Shown: piece after piece, positions 54,285 through 62,612 of the stretch
Numbering within the stretch: the stretch's first letter is position 1
Layout of the letters: each line of letters begins with the position of its first letter
NCBI GenBank assembly: GCA_017745295.1
Contig: JAGHZR010000004.1
Location: forward strand, 336,405 to 400,404
Direction: 5' to 3'
DNA from: Novosphingobium sp.
GTDB lineage: Bacteria > Pseudomonadota > Alphaproteobacteria > Sphingomonadales > Sphingomonadaceae
DNA length: 64,000 nt
Made by a program: the position numbers and the translations under genes
Notes under the pieces: model-generated
Told to the model about the DNA's origin: nothing
The model's database searches: none
Seen by the model: only the letters and a program-made list of their open reading frames with translations

Positions 54285-55313
54285 TCAGCGCTCCTCGGCC
54301 TTCGCTTCGCGCACGGCGGCGAAGCGGCGGGGGGCGAGGGACAGCAGGACGATCGCGGCGATGAGGATGCCCGCCCCGGTCAATTCGGCGCCGTTCGGCA
54401 TCGGCAGGCCCCAGAACCACGCCAGCAGCACCGAACCGCCGACGCCCGCCACAAGGCTGGCGGCACGTTCCAGCGGAACGCAGTAGGAGTTCTCGCTGGG
54501 GTGCAACAGGATCACGATTGCGAAGACCGAGACGATGGTCAGTGTCAGGCCGATCAGCGCGATCGGCACGATCTGCGGACGGGTCCACACTTCCACGAAG
54601 CCCCAATGCAGGCCCGAGGTATGCCCGTCGATGCCGCTGAGCGAAAGCAGGGCCAGTGCCCCGATCGCCAGCGGCAGGGCGACGACTTTCTCTTCCACGA
54701 AATACTTGCGGACCGAAGCCGGGTCGCCGGTCTTCGACACTTTGGTCATGACCGCCAGCCGCGTGAAATAGCCCAGGGTGTAAAGGACGATGGTGGCGAT
54801 GGCGATCGGCGGCAGCTTCAGGCCGCCGCGGTCGCCGATCGTCACCAGCATGGCGAGCGCCACCATGGCCAGCGCGGCCCAGCTCCACCAGCGCACCTTG
54901 CGCCCGAAGGCCAGATCCACCAGCGGCGCGACCAGCAGGATGTCGCCGCGCATCAGCAACTGCATGAAGGGGATGCTGACGTCGGGGATCGTGAAGGAGA
55001 GCGGCACGGTGAACAGCACGAGCGCGGTGCCGATGCCCGAAAGCAGGGTGTAGCGCGTCGGCACCGGCACCTGCAGCCCGGCGACGGAGACGCGGTTGGC
55101 GTCGCGGTGCCAGCCAGCCAGCCAGATGAACAGGTAGGTCGTGACCAGCGAGACGATCAGCGAGGCGGGCAGGGTTTCGAGGCCGGTGATGGGACGGCCG
55201 AGCACTGCGTCAGGCTGGCTCGTTACCAGCCTGGTCAGGATGACGTTGGGCAGGTAGCTGAGGAAATAGACGAAGACGACCAGTTCCAGCGGAAAACGGA
55301 GTCTGGCTTTCAT
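54285..55313 (-). CDS. multi-pass membrane protein, DMT/EamA-like
   Basis: A 342-aa protein with about ten hydrophobic segments and a short C-terminal basic tail. The overall pattern resembles drug/metabolite (EamA) exporters, but I see no decisive motif, so the family is tentative. The start ATG 55313 overlaps the stop of the CapA gene (ATGA), which makes them a coupled pair; it may move the product or substrate of that CapA-type hydrolase across the membrane. Confidence 0.65.
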   Translation of the reverse strand: MKARLRFPLELVVFVYFLSYLPNVILTRLVTSQPDAVLGRPITGLETLPASLIVSLVTTYLFIWLAGWHRDANRVSVAGLQVPVPTRYTLLSGIGTALVLFTVPLSFTIPDVSIPFMQLLMRGDILLVAPLVDLAFGRKVRWWSWAALAMVALAMLVTIGDRGGLKLPPIAIATIVLYTLGYFTRLAVMTKVSKTGDPASVRKYFVEEKVVALPLAIGALALLSLSGIDGHTSGLHWGFVEVWTRPQIVPIALIGLTLTIVSVFAIVILLHPSENSYCVPLERAASLVAGVGGSVLLAWFWGLPMPNGAELTGAGILIAAIVLLSLAPRRFAAVREAKAEER

Positions 55314-56428
55314 GCGGCCTGCACCTCCACCATGTCCGGCCCGGAATGGAAGGCGGTAGCGAAACCGGCCTCCCGCGTAACGGCGGAGAGGTAGTCGATC
55401 ACCTCCTCGTAGTGCGTATCGCCGGGGGCCAGCGGCACGGGAACGGCATCGCGGCCGATGTGGATGGGCACGAAACCGCTGCGCACGACCTTGCCGCCCG
55501 CGATCTCCAGCCGCGCGGCGATCGCCAGTCGCGAGGCCTTGGGGAAGTTGTAGAGGCTGTCGAAATCCGGTTCCCACTCTTCGGCAAGGACGCGGATCTC
55601 GTTGAAGCTCTTCGACTTGGCGTGCTGCTCGTCCATGCGCAAGTCGCAGGCGAAGTTGCACAGCGAGTAGAACACCGGGACGGTATCGATCATCTCCACG
55701 CCCTTGAGGATATGGGCATGGCCGCCGAGGATCGCGTCGGCACCCGCTTCCACTGCGGCACGGGCGACGACCGGCTGGTACTCGGCGATCGTCGCACGCA
55801 CGAAATGGATGCCCCAGTGGAGCGACACGACCACGACATCGTGCTCCTGCTTGGCGGCGCGGATATCGGCTTGGAGCGCGGCCAGATCGTCCGGGTGGGG
55901 CCAGGAGCGAATGCGCGGCGGGGTGCCGGGCTGGTCGTGTTCGATCTGCTCGTAATGCGTGAAGGCGCGCATCGGGGCGCAGCCGGGGCGGCGCTCGTCG
56001 GCCCAGTAGGACTGCGGAAGGATGCTGGAATAGGCGAGAAGGGCCAGGGTGCTGCCATCTTCCAGCGTGAAGCTGACGGGTCTGCGGGCCTCGGCGATGT
56101 TCGCACCCGCGCCGACCGGACGGATACCCGCCCGCTCCAGGTTCGCCACGGTTTCGAAGAACGCGTCGTTGCCCCAGTCGAGAACGTGGTTGCCTGCCAG
56201 CGAGATCACGTCGAATCCGGCGCGGGCCAAGGCGTCCGCACCGTCCGGGCGGGCCAGTACCGCATGGCGGGCCTGCGGCGCGCGAACGCCTCCGGCGGCG
56301 AACGTGGTTTCGAGCTGGCCGAAGGCGATATCCGCACCCTGCAACATCTCGCGCGCGGCCACGTAGCTCTCGTCGTAGTTGTCGCGGTCCGGGGCGAGGT
56401 CGCCCACGGCGATCAGCACGCCGGTCAT
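55310..56428 (-). CDS. CapA-family protein, first copy of the second regulon
   Basis: A 372-aa calcineurin-like CapA protein: VLIAVGDLAP, FGQLETTF, LAGNHVLDWG, VVVSLHWGIHFVRA and LGGHAHILKG give a full metal site. It is a clear paralogue of the gene at 57859, sharing SxHWGIHFVRA and PGCAPxR blocks. No signal peptide, so cytosolic. I choose ATG 56428, which overlaps the stop of a 20-codon ORF; ATG 56443 and a reading from 56512 are alternatives. Operator B3 lies 130 bp upstream. Confidence 0.87.
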   Translation of the reverse strand: MTGVLIAVGDLAPDRDNYDESYVAAREMLQGADIAFGQLETTFAAGGVRAPQARHAVLARPDGADALARAGFDVISLAGNHVLDWGNDAFFETVANLERAGIRPVGAGANIAEARRPVSFTLEDGSTLALLAYSSILPQSYWADERRPGCAPMRAFTHYEQIEHDQPGTPPRIRSWPHPDDLAALQADIRAAKQEHDVVVVSLHWGIHFVRATIAEYQPVVARAAVEAGADAILGGHAHILKGVEMIDTVPVFYSLCNFACDLRMDEQHAKSKSFNEIRVLAEEWEPDFDSLYNFPKASRLAIAARLEIAGGKVVRSGFVPIHIGRDAVPVPLAPGDTHYEEVIDYLSAVTREAGFATAFHSGPDMVEVQAA

Positions 56429-56487
56429 GACGGGCTGCCCCATCGCGCGAGACGGACGCCGACGAACGGCTGGAGCTTGATGGACAT
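56425..56487 (-). CDS. possible 20-codon leader ORF upstream of the CapA gene
   Basis: A short frame beginning MSIKLQPFVGV and ending WGSPS. It has a strong ribosome-binding site (GGGGAG, 8 nt before ATG 56487), better than that of the CapA gene, and its TGA overlaps the CapA ATG as ATGA. It could be a translational-coupling leader. No homologue is recognised, and it may be chance. Confidence 0.35.
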   Translation of the reverse strand: MSIKLQPFVGVRLARWGSPS

Positions 56488-56559
56488 GCTTGGATCTCCC
56501 CAGGAGCGGCAACGCCGACAGCCTTGTTATATCCTCATCTTACGAGCGGGAAGCGATTG

Positions 56560-56573
56560 TGCAAGGGCTTACA
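56560..56573. promoter_or_regulatory. LacI-type operator B3
   Basis: TGCAAGGGCTTACA, directly after the stop of the upstream MFS gene. On the minus strand its arm gives TTGCAC as -35, with TAAGAT 16 bp on as -10, for the CapA/membrane-protein pair. Confidence 0.7.
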
Positions 56574-57782
56574 TCAATCCTCTTCCGTGCGTTCGGCCAG
56601 GACCGGCAGGAAGCAGAGGCAACCGACGAGCGCCAGTGCCGCGATCGAAAGCATCAGGGCGGGGCCGTGGTCGAAACGGTGCGACAGCGTCGATGCGACG
56701 AGGGCCGCCGTGAGCATCTGCAAGGCGCCGAACAGGCTGGAGGCCGTGGCGACGGCGCGAGGGCTGCTTTCCTGCGCCAGCGCCAGTGCGCAGGGCACGC
56801 AGATTCCGCTCGCCAGCGCGCAGGCGGCCATCGGGATCAGCAGAGCGGGAAGCCCGGCGATCAAGCCGCCGGCCGCTGCCACCAGCAGCACGATCCCCAG
56901 CGCCATGATCGCGACCGCGCCTTTGAGCATGACCGCCGCGCTTCGGCGCATCCGGCGCACGAGCAGGCTGCCGCCGATCATGAAACCGGAAACGCCAAGG
57001 TAGAACAAGCCGCTTTGCGAGGGCGAGAGGCGGTAGACCGCGCTCAGCAGGAAGGGAGAAGCCGCGAGGAAGTGGTACATCATCGCGGTCCAGGCCGCGG
57101 CGCCGATCGTTACGCCCATGAAGCGCGCCGTTCCCAGCAGCGCCGCATAAGTTCGCCAGGGCGCCGCCGATCCTCCCGTGCTGCGCGCCGTCTCGGGAAA
57201 ACGCCGGAAAGCGGCGCCCAGCACGGCGATGCCGGTGACGAACAGCAGGCCGAAAACCGTGCGCCAGCTGCCCGCCTCGACAAGGACGCCGCCGATGCCG
57301 GGCGCAATCGCGGGCGAGATCAGCGAGATCGTGGCCAGGGTGGCCAGCCCGCCGATCGCCTGTCCCGGCACCGCCAGGTCCGCGATCATCGCACGCGAGG
57401 CGACCAGCGTTCCCGAAGATCCAAGCGCCTGGATGATCCGGCCTGCGAGGAGCCAGCCGATGGACGGCGCCAACCCGCAGATAGCGGAGCCCGTGCAGAA
57501 CAGCGCGAGCGACCAGAGCATCGCCGGGCGGCGTCCGAAGCGGTCGGTGAGCGGCCCCCAGCCGAGCTGACCCAGCGCGATGGCGACGAGGTAGAGTCCG
57601 ATCGTCAGCTGCACGTCGGCCTGATCGATCCTCAGCTTCGCCGCGATCGAGGGCAGGGCTGGGACGATCATGTGGATCGACAGCGATCCCAGCGCGGTCA
57701 TAAGCCCGAGTGCGGCGGTCAGGCGTCCGCTCCCACCGGAGGTGGCGCTGCGCTTATCCGATGCCGCTCGTGGCTGTTGCAA
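56574..57782 (-). CDS. MFS transporter, Bcr/CflA-like
   Basis: A 402-aa 12-segment transporter. SLSIHMIVPALPSIAAKL in TM1, VQLTIGLYLVAIALGQLGWG in TM2 and the loop DRFGRRP are typical of Bcr/CflA multidrug or metabolite exporters. The start is TTG 57782, with GAGAGG upstream; no ATG lies before residue 28. It diverges from the second CapA gene with operator B4 between. It may export a toxic intermediate or pathway product. Confidence 0.87.
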   Translation of the reverse strand: MQQPRAASDKRSATSGGSGRLTAALGLMTALGSLSIHMIVPALPSIAAKLRIDQADVQLTIGLYLVAIALGQLGWGPLTDRFGRRPAMLWSLALFCTGSAICGLAPSIGWLLAGRIIQALGSSGTLVASRAMIADLAVPGQAIGGLATLATISLISPAIAPGIGGVLVEAGSWRTVFGLLFVTGIAVLGAAFRRFPETARSTGGSAAPWRTYAALLGTARFMGVTIGAAAWTAMMYHFLAASPFLLSAVYRLSPSQSGLFYLGVSGFMIGGSLLVRRMRRSAAVMLKGAVAIMALGIVLLVAAAGGLIAGLPALLIPMAACALASGICVPCALALAQESSPRAVATASSLFGALQMLTAALVASTLSHRFDHGPALMLSIAALALVGCLCFLPVLAERTEED

Positions 57783-57810
57783 TGGTGGGAACCTCTCGTC
57801 TATTCAGCTC

Positions 57811-57824
57811 AGAAAGCGCTTACA
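57811..57824. promoter_or_regulatory. LacI-type operator B4
   Basis: AGAAAGCGCTTACA, one weaker arm, in the 76-bp gap between the divergent MFS and CapA genes. Confidence 0.65.
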
Positions 57825-57858
57825 TCAGCATTGTACGCGGGAAAAGAGGAGAGCTGCC

Positions 57859-58989
57859 GTGTCCGCCGCCATGTCCGCCAAGGTGATCGTCGTCGGAGTA
57901 GGCGACATAGGGCCTCGGCGGGCGCACCCCGCCGAACTGTTCTCGGGGCTGGGCGATGCGCTGAAGGGCGACATCCTGTTCGGGCAGATGGAATGCGTCG
58001 TCTCCGACAAGGGCACCCCCGCGCCCAATGCCCGTCTGGCCATGCGGACCTCGCCCGATGTCGCCGGAGTGCTGGCGCAAGTCGGCTTCGATGTGCTCTC
58101 GCTCGCGGGCAACCACGCGATGGACTACGGCGGCGATGCCCTTGTCGATGGAGCGGCGAATTTGCGGGCGGCAGGCATCGCGGTCTGCGGGGCGGGAGTC
58201 GACATCGCCGCTGCTCGCGAACCGGCAGTGCTGGAGGCGAAAGGACGCCGCATCGCCTTCCTCGCCTACAATGCGATCCTGCCGCACGGCTATGCGGCGG
58301 AGCCGAATCGCCCCGGCTGCGCGCCGCTGCGGGTCCATACCGTCTATGAGGCGGTGGAACCGGATCAGCCGGGCACCGACCCGCGCGTGCTGACTTTCGC
58401 TGCGCCCGCAGATCTGTGCGCGATCCTCGACGATGTCCGCCGGGCCCGCGAGCGCGCGGACCACGTCGTCGTCTCCATGCATTGGGGCATCCACTTCGTG
58501 CGCGCGGTCCTCGCCCAGTACCAGCGCGAAGTCGGCCGCGCCGTGATCGAGGCCGGGGCCGATGCCGTGTTCGGCCACCATCCGCATCTGCTGAAAGGCA
58601 TCGAGTTCCATCTCGGCCGCCCGATCCTGCACAGCCTGGGCAATTTCGCCATCGAGCAGCCTGCCGCCTTCATGGACAATCTCACCGAAGATCGCGGCTT
58701 CAAGGAGATCAGCCGCCTCAATGCCGACTGGAAACCGGGCGCGAAATACATGAATCCGGACGAGACGCGGCACACTGTCATCGCGCGGCTGGGACTGGGC
58801 GGTGAGGGGCCGCTGCTGCGGCTCACCCCTTGCCGGATCGACGACGATTCGGTTCCTCGCCATGTGTCGGTGGATAGCGCGGCAGGACGGGAGGTCCTGG
58901 CCTATCTTCGCGAGATTACCCGCGAAGCCGGTCTGGACACGCGGTACGAAGTGGCGGGCGGGGAGATTGTCGTCCTGCCGGAGGGGTGA
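57859..58989 (+). CDS. CapA-family protein, second copy of the second regulon
   Basis: A 376-aa paralogue of the CapA at 55310: VIVVGVGDIGP, FGQMECVV, LAGNHAMDYGG, VVVSMHWGIHFVRAVLAQYQ and FGHHPHLLKG preserve the metal-binding pattern. The GTG start (57859) has AGGAG at good spacing; ATG 57871 is an alternative. The open frame reaching back to 57670 would cross the operator and is rejected. Two similar CapA proteins in one regulon may act on two related substrates or as a heteromer. Confidence 0.87.
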   Translation: MSAAMSAKVIVVGVGDIGPRRAHPAELFSGLGDALKGDILFGQMECVVSDKGTPAPNARLAMRTSPDVAGVLAQVGFDVLSLAGNHAMDYGGDALVDGAANLRAAGIAVCGAGVDIAAAREPAVLEAKGRRIAFLAYNAILPHGYAAEPNRPGCAPLRVHTVYEAVEPDQPGTDPRVLTFAAPADLCAILDDVRRARERADHVVVSMHWGIHFVRAVLAQYQREVGRAVIEAGADAVFGHHPHLLKGIEFHLGRPILHSLGNFAIEQPAAFMDNLTEDRGFKEISRLNADWKPGAKYMNPDETRHTVIARLGLGGEGPLLRLTPCRIDDDSVPRHVSVDSAAGREVLAYLREITREAGLDTRYEVAGGEIVVLPEG

Positions 58990-59007
58990 ACCGGGGGAAG
59001 CCGCCGA

Positions 59008-59820
59008 TCAGAACTCGGCGGTCACTTCCACCCTTCGCCGGGAGTATTCGGAAAGCCCCGGGATCGTATCGTCCTCGATCGGGCCCCTATCGCGGCCCTT
59101 GTCTCGGCCCACGCGGGTGGAGATCGTCTTGGCGTCGAAGCCCAGCATGCGCAGCGACTGCGCCACCGTCTCGGCACGCTCGCGCGCGACGTTAGGGCGT
59201 TCGGCCATGGCCTTGCCCGAGACAGTCACCGGCCGGGTCGCGCCGTAGCCGGTAACGACGATCCGCCGGGGGTGGGCGCTGCGCAGCCAGTGCGCGAGCT
59301 TGTCCAAGTAGTAGTCCGTAAACTGATAGCTGATGAAGCTGCTGTCGAACTCGAAGAACAACGGAAAGCTGCGCTTTGCGAAAGGTCCTTTGTCGAGCGG
59401 ACGGTCCATGTCGAGCGGCGGCACATTGGTGACTGGCAAGGCGAACCTTCGGCCCGGATAGCCTTCGGCGGGGATCATGTAGCGCGGGCAGGGCGCTTCG
59501 AGGATCGACACGGACACGGGGGCGAGCACGATTCCGCCGCAGGGGTTATCCTGCCCGGCTTGCCCAGTCTCCTGCCCGGCCGCGACCCGCCCTTCGATCA
59601 GCGCGGCGTGCGCATAGTCGGGCTTGGCCGGAGCGAGCGTGACATCGTACTGCATGCCGTCGTCCGGCGATTGCGCCAGCCAGCAGCCCGACTTGCGGCC
59701 GGAATCGGTATCCCGATAGACCGGGCAGGCCACGAACAGCCGGTAGTCCGATGCCGCCTGCGCCGCGACCGCGTGCCCGGAAGTGGCCGCGAGCACGGCG
59801 GCCGAGAGTGCGAGCCTCAT
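59008..59820 (-). CDS. OmpA-family C-terminal domain protein
   Basis: A 270-aa exported protein, signal peptide about 1-20. The C-terminal half (from SFPLFFEFDSSFI) matches an OmpA/MotB peptidoglycan-binding domain: RIVVTGYGATRP, NVARERAETVAQSL and the terminal RRRVEVTAEF. The N-terminal half is cysteine-containing and unrecognised. It begins 14 bp after the cytochrome gene, so they are an operon; it may anchor that cytochrome near the cell wall or carry an unrelated envelope role. Confidence 0.8.
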   Translation of the reverse strand: MRLALSAAVLAATSGHAVAAQAASDYRLFVACPVYRDTDSGRKSGCWLAQSPDDGMQYDVTLAPAKPDYAHAALIEGRVAAGQETGQAGQDNPCGGIVLAPVSVSILEAPCPRYMIPAEGYPGRRFALPVTNVPPLDMDRPLDKGPFAKRSFPLFFEFDSSFISYQFTDYYLDKLAHWLRSAHPRRIVVTGYGATRPVTVSGKAMAERPNVARERAETVAQSLRMLGFDAKTISTRVGRDKGRDRGPIEDDTIPGLSEYSRRRVEVTAEF

Positions 59821-59834
59821 TTCGAGAGGCTTCT

Positions 59835-61436
59835 TCACAGCGCGCTCATGAGATTGACGAGGTCCTGTTTTTCCTGCTCGCTGTAGCGGATCGAATAGCG
59901 CCGGTCGTAGTAATCGACGATACCGCGCAGGTCCTGGGCCGAGCCGTTGGAGAAGTAAGGCGCGCGCGCCGCCAGCGCCCGGTTGGATTGCAGGGTGATG
60001 CGCCCGACATCGGCGCATTTCCCGGTGGTCAGCGCGTAGCCAGGATCATGCGTCAGGATCTCGCGGCCGTAGAAGGGGTGCGGCTTGCCCTTGCAGGTGA
60101 CGCGGAACAGCGGCAGCCAGAGTTGGGGCGAAGCGAATGGCGCATTGGTCGTGCCGAGATCGACTTGTCCAGGCGCCACGTCGATACCGATCTGGCTCAT
60201 ATTATGGCAGAACCGGCAGGAATAGCGCACGGGGTTGCCGAAGCCGACCGGAGCGTTGATGCCCTGGCTGTCGGTAATCAGGAAATTGCGGTCCCGGAAG
60301 ATCGCCGCGCCGCGCGCCACGGATTCGCGGAAAGCCAGTTCCTGGGGCGAGAGCGCCGCCTTCTGTTTGGGCGTGAGCTTGCCCCAGGCATCGAATTCGG
60401 ACCAGACGGCACGGCCGGTACTGCCGAGTTGGCCCGGTTTGAGGTCGCGCAGCGTGACCGGGCCGCCTTCCGCCCCATCGGCATCGAGCGCCCCGCCTTG
60501 CGGCCCCGCCTGCTGCGCGGTGTAGATGCTGCGGATGAAGGTGAGCACCTGTTCCTTCTGGGCCGGGGTCATCTGTTTCGACAGTTCCAGATGCGCGCGG
60601 GCCGCGTCGTTCATCTGCGCGGTCAGCGTGGGAACCCGTCCGTCCGCCATGAGGTTGCCGGCCACCGGCTTGCCGGTCTCGGGATCGACCGGGACCGGCA
60701 GCCCGGCCTTGGGATCGTAGGCGAAACCGATCGCCTCGATATATTTGAGGTTCGCGACCGGGCGCGGGCGGCGATAGACCGAGATGTTCGGCTGTTTCGC
60801 ATTCGGGCCGTAGCGTGTGCCGCTGTTGCAGCCGGTAGGATCGCGCACGACCTCGATCGTGAAGTCCGGCTTGACGTCTTTGCCGGACCAGTCGCGCGGG
60901 GGCCAGGAGCGCTCGATCCGGAACAGGCCGTGGTCCAGCAGAAGCGAGTGCGAGGCACGCTCACCCTGTGGCAGGGTAGGGCAATCGGAGCCGTCCACCG
61001 CCGCGAAGATTGGATCCTTGCCCTTGGTGGCCTGCCAGCGGTCACGGATCGATTCGACCGAAAGGCTCATGCCGTCGGCCGGTTGATGGCAGCTCACGCA
61101 GGCACGTCCATTGGGGCCGAGCGGCATGAAAAAGGCGTTGTCGGCAGTGCGCACCGGCTCGCCATCGTGCAGGACGCGCAGGACGCCCTGGGCGTTGGGG
61201 TAGTCGAGCTGACGCGGGAAAACCCGGTCTTCGCCGGGAGCCCACCAGCGCGCGTCCGGCGTCTCGTGGCGCGTGGCGGCCAGGATCGCCAGCGCCGACA
61301 GCACCAGAGCGCCCCGGCTCCCGATACGAACCAGCCTGCTTTCTCTTTTCATACCGGCCTTTTTCGTACCGGCTTTGCCTGACAGGGCGTGCGTCCGGGC
61401 TGCCTCAGGACAGTTCCGCCTCACGATGCTGCGCAT
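59835..61436 (-). CDS. di-haem cytochrome c (MauG/peroxidase-like) protein
   Basis: Periplasmic redox protein of up to 533 aa with two CxxCH haem sites: C113-H117 (CVSCH) and C407-H411 (CRFCH). The second half (RGAAIFRDRNF onward, with VRYSCRFCHNM and APYFSNGSAQDLRGIVDYY) resembles di-haem peroxidase C-terminal cytochrome domains. The N-terminus has a hydrophobic stretch at 43-54. ATG 61436 has GGGAG at good spacing; ATG 61352 would give a more normal signal peptide and is a real alternative. It sits under operator B5, 75 bp upstream. It may oxidise a periplasmic substrate or accept electrons from a dehydrogenase. Confidence 0.8.
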   Translation of the reverse strand: MRSIVRRNCPEAARTHALSGKAGTKKAGMKRESRLVRIGSRGALVLSALAILAATRHETPDARWWAPGEDRVFPRQLDYPNAQGVLRVLHDGEPVRTADNAFFMPLGPNGRACVSCHQPADGMSLSVESIRDRWQATKGKDPIFAAVDGSDCPTLPQGERASHSLLLDHGLFRIERSWPPRDWSGKDVKPDFTIEVVRDPTGCNSGTRYGPNAKQPNISVYRRPRPVANLKYIEAIGFAYDPKAGLPVPVDPETGKPVAGNLMADGRVPTLTAQMNDAARAHLELSKQMTPAQKEQVLTFIRSIYTAQQAGPQGGALDADGAEGGPVTLRDLKPGQLGSTGRAVWSEFDAWGKLTPKQKAALSPQELAFRESVARGAAIFRDRNFLITDSQGINAPVGFGNPVRYSCRFCHNMSQIGIDVAPGQVDLGTTNAPFASPQLWLPLFRVTCKGKPHPFYGREILTHDPGYALTTGKCADVGRITLQSNRALAARAPYFSNGSAQDLRGIVDYYDRRYSIRYSEQEKQDLVNLMSAL

Positions 61437-61510
61437 GAAATCTCCCGCGGCCCGATCGACAGGGCGAACCTTTGTTTGTCCGGGAGACGCTAACCGTAGC
61501 CGCTACCGCG

Positions 61511-61524
61511 TGCAAGCGTTTTCA
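61511..61524. promoter_or_regulatory. LacI-type operator B5
   Basis: TGCAAGCGTTTTCA, between the LacI gene's stop and the cytochrome gene. On the minus strand an arm again gives TTGCAC at a possible -35. Confidence 0.68.
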
Positions 61525-61544
61525 TTATGGCCGTGTGGCCGCGT

Positions 61545-62531
61545 TCAGGCGCTTTCGCGGGCAATCAGGCGGAAGCCGACATCGACGATGCGGTTGCCGG
61601 AATCGGCGCGGTCGATCGCGGCGATGGCTTCGCGGGCGATCCGGGCGCCGTCGATGTCCACGGTCGTGATCGTCGGCCGCATCTCGCCGGCAAGCGAGGC
61701 ATTGCCGAAGCCGATGACGGCCAGGTCCTCGGGCACCCGCAGCCCCGCGAACTGGGCTTCCACGATGATGCCCTGTGCCAGGTGGTCCGATCCGCAGACA
61801 ACGACGTCGGGCATCCGCTCCAACCGGCGCATTTCGGCAAAAGCGCGGCGGGCGTGGCCGAAGCGTGAGGGGATGGTGACCGAATCCTCGGTGGGCACTT
61901 CTCCGCCGCTCGCCTGCCATTCCGCGACGAAGCCGTCGCGGCGCTGGGCGGCGCGTTTCCCCTCGGCGGTGATGATATGCGGCAGGCGATAGCCGCGCGT
62001 GCGCAGGAAGCGGGCGATGTCGCGGCCCACTTCGCGGTGCGAGAAGCCGATGGCGATGTCGATCGGGTTCTCGGGCAGCTCCCAGATCTGGATGAAACGC
62101 ACTTTGCTGCGGCGCAGGAGATCCTCGATCTCCGGCGTCAGCAGGCCGGTGGAGATGATCGCATCCACCCGGCGGCTGAGCGCGGCCATGATGAGCTTGG
62201 CGGTGCGCTCCGCCGACACGCCGGTAAGCCCCAGCATGACGGTGATCCCGCCCGCCACCAGTTCTTCGGACATGCTCTCGATCGTCTCGTTGAAGATCGA
62301 ATCCGACAAGTGGGGGATCAGCACGGAGACCTGCCTGCTGCGGCTGGAGGCCAGGCCGCCCGCGAGTAGATTGGGGATGTAGCCTATTTCCTTGATGGCT
62401 TTGGCGATGCGTTCGGCCGTGGCCTTGGCAACGACGTCCGGGCTGTTCAGGTAGCGCGAGACCGTGGCGCTGGAAACGCCTGCAAGCGTTGCCACATCGT
62501 CGAGAGTGGGTGCCTTGTCTGCCTTGTCCAA
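61545..62531 (-). CDS. LacI-family regulator of the second regulon
   Basis: A 328-aa repressor-type protein. The HTH PTLDDVATLAGVSSATVSRY lies near the N-terminus and differs in its recognition helix (SATVSR) from the LacI at 21000 (SMTVSR), which fits the two different operator sets. The sensor domain starts VSVLIPHLSDS. The start is TTG 62531; no ATG is available nearby. Operator B6 lies 61 bp upstream, suggesting autoregulation. The effector is unknown. Confidence 0.88.
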   Translation of the reverse strand: MDKADKAPTLDDVATLAGVSSATVSRYLNSPDVVAKATAERIAKAIKEIGYIPNLLAGGLASSRSRQVSVLIPHLSDSIFNETIESMSEELVAGGITVMLGLTGVSAERTAKLIMAALSRRVDAIISTGLLTPEIEDLLRRSKVRFIQIWELPENPIDIAIGFSHREVGRDIARFLRTRGYRLPHIITAEGKRAAQRRDGFVAEWQASGGEVPTEDSVTIPSRFGHARRAFAEMRRLERMPDVVVCGSDHLAQGIIVEAQFAGLRVPEDLAVIGFGNASLAGEMRPTITTVDIDGARIAREAIAAIDRADSGNRIVDVGFRLIARESA

Positions 62532-62592
62532 AATCCGCCCGCCTGCAATAGCCTGGTATCTGCCCCCTCTCTAGGGGCGGAAACCGGGATCA

Positions 62593-62606
62593 TGCAAGCG
62601 CTTGGA
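62593..62606. promoter_or_regulatory. LacI-type operator B6
   Basis: TGCAAGCGCTTGGA, upstream of the LacI gene. The arm forms TTGCAT, with CTAGAG 17 bp on, a weak promoter consistent with low regulator expression. Confidence 0.65.
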
Positions 62607-62612
62607 ATGTCG

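Noticed and set aside
55310..58989. Capsule or poly-gamma-glutamate biosynthesis locus suggested by CapA homology
   Set aside because: No capB/capC genes, no signal or membrane anchors, and catabolic regulator context.
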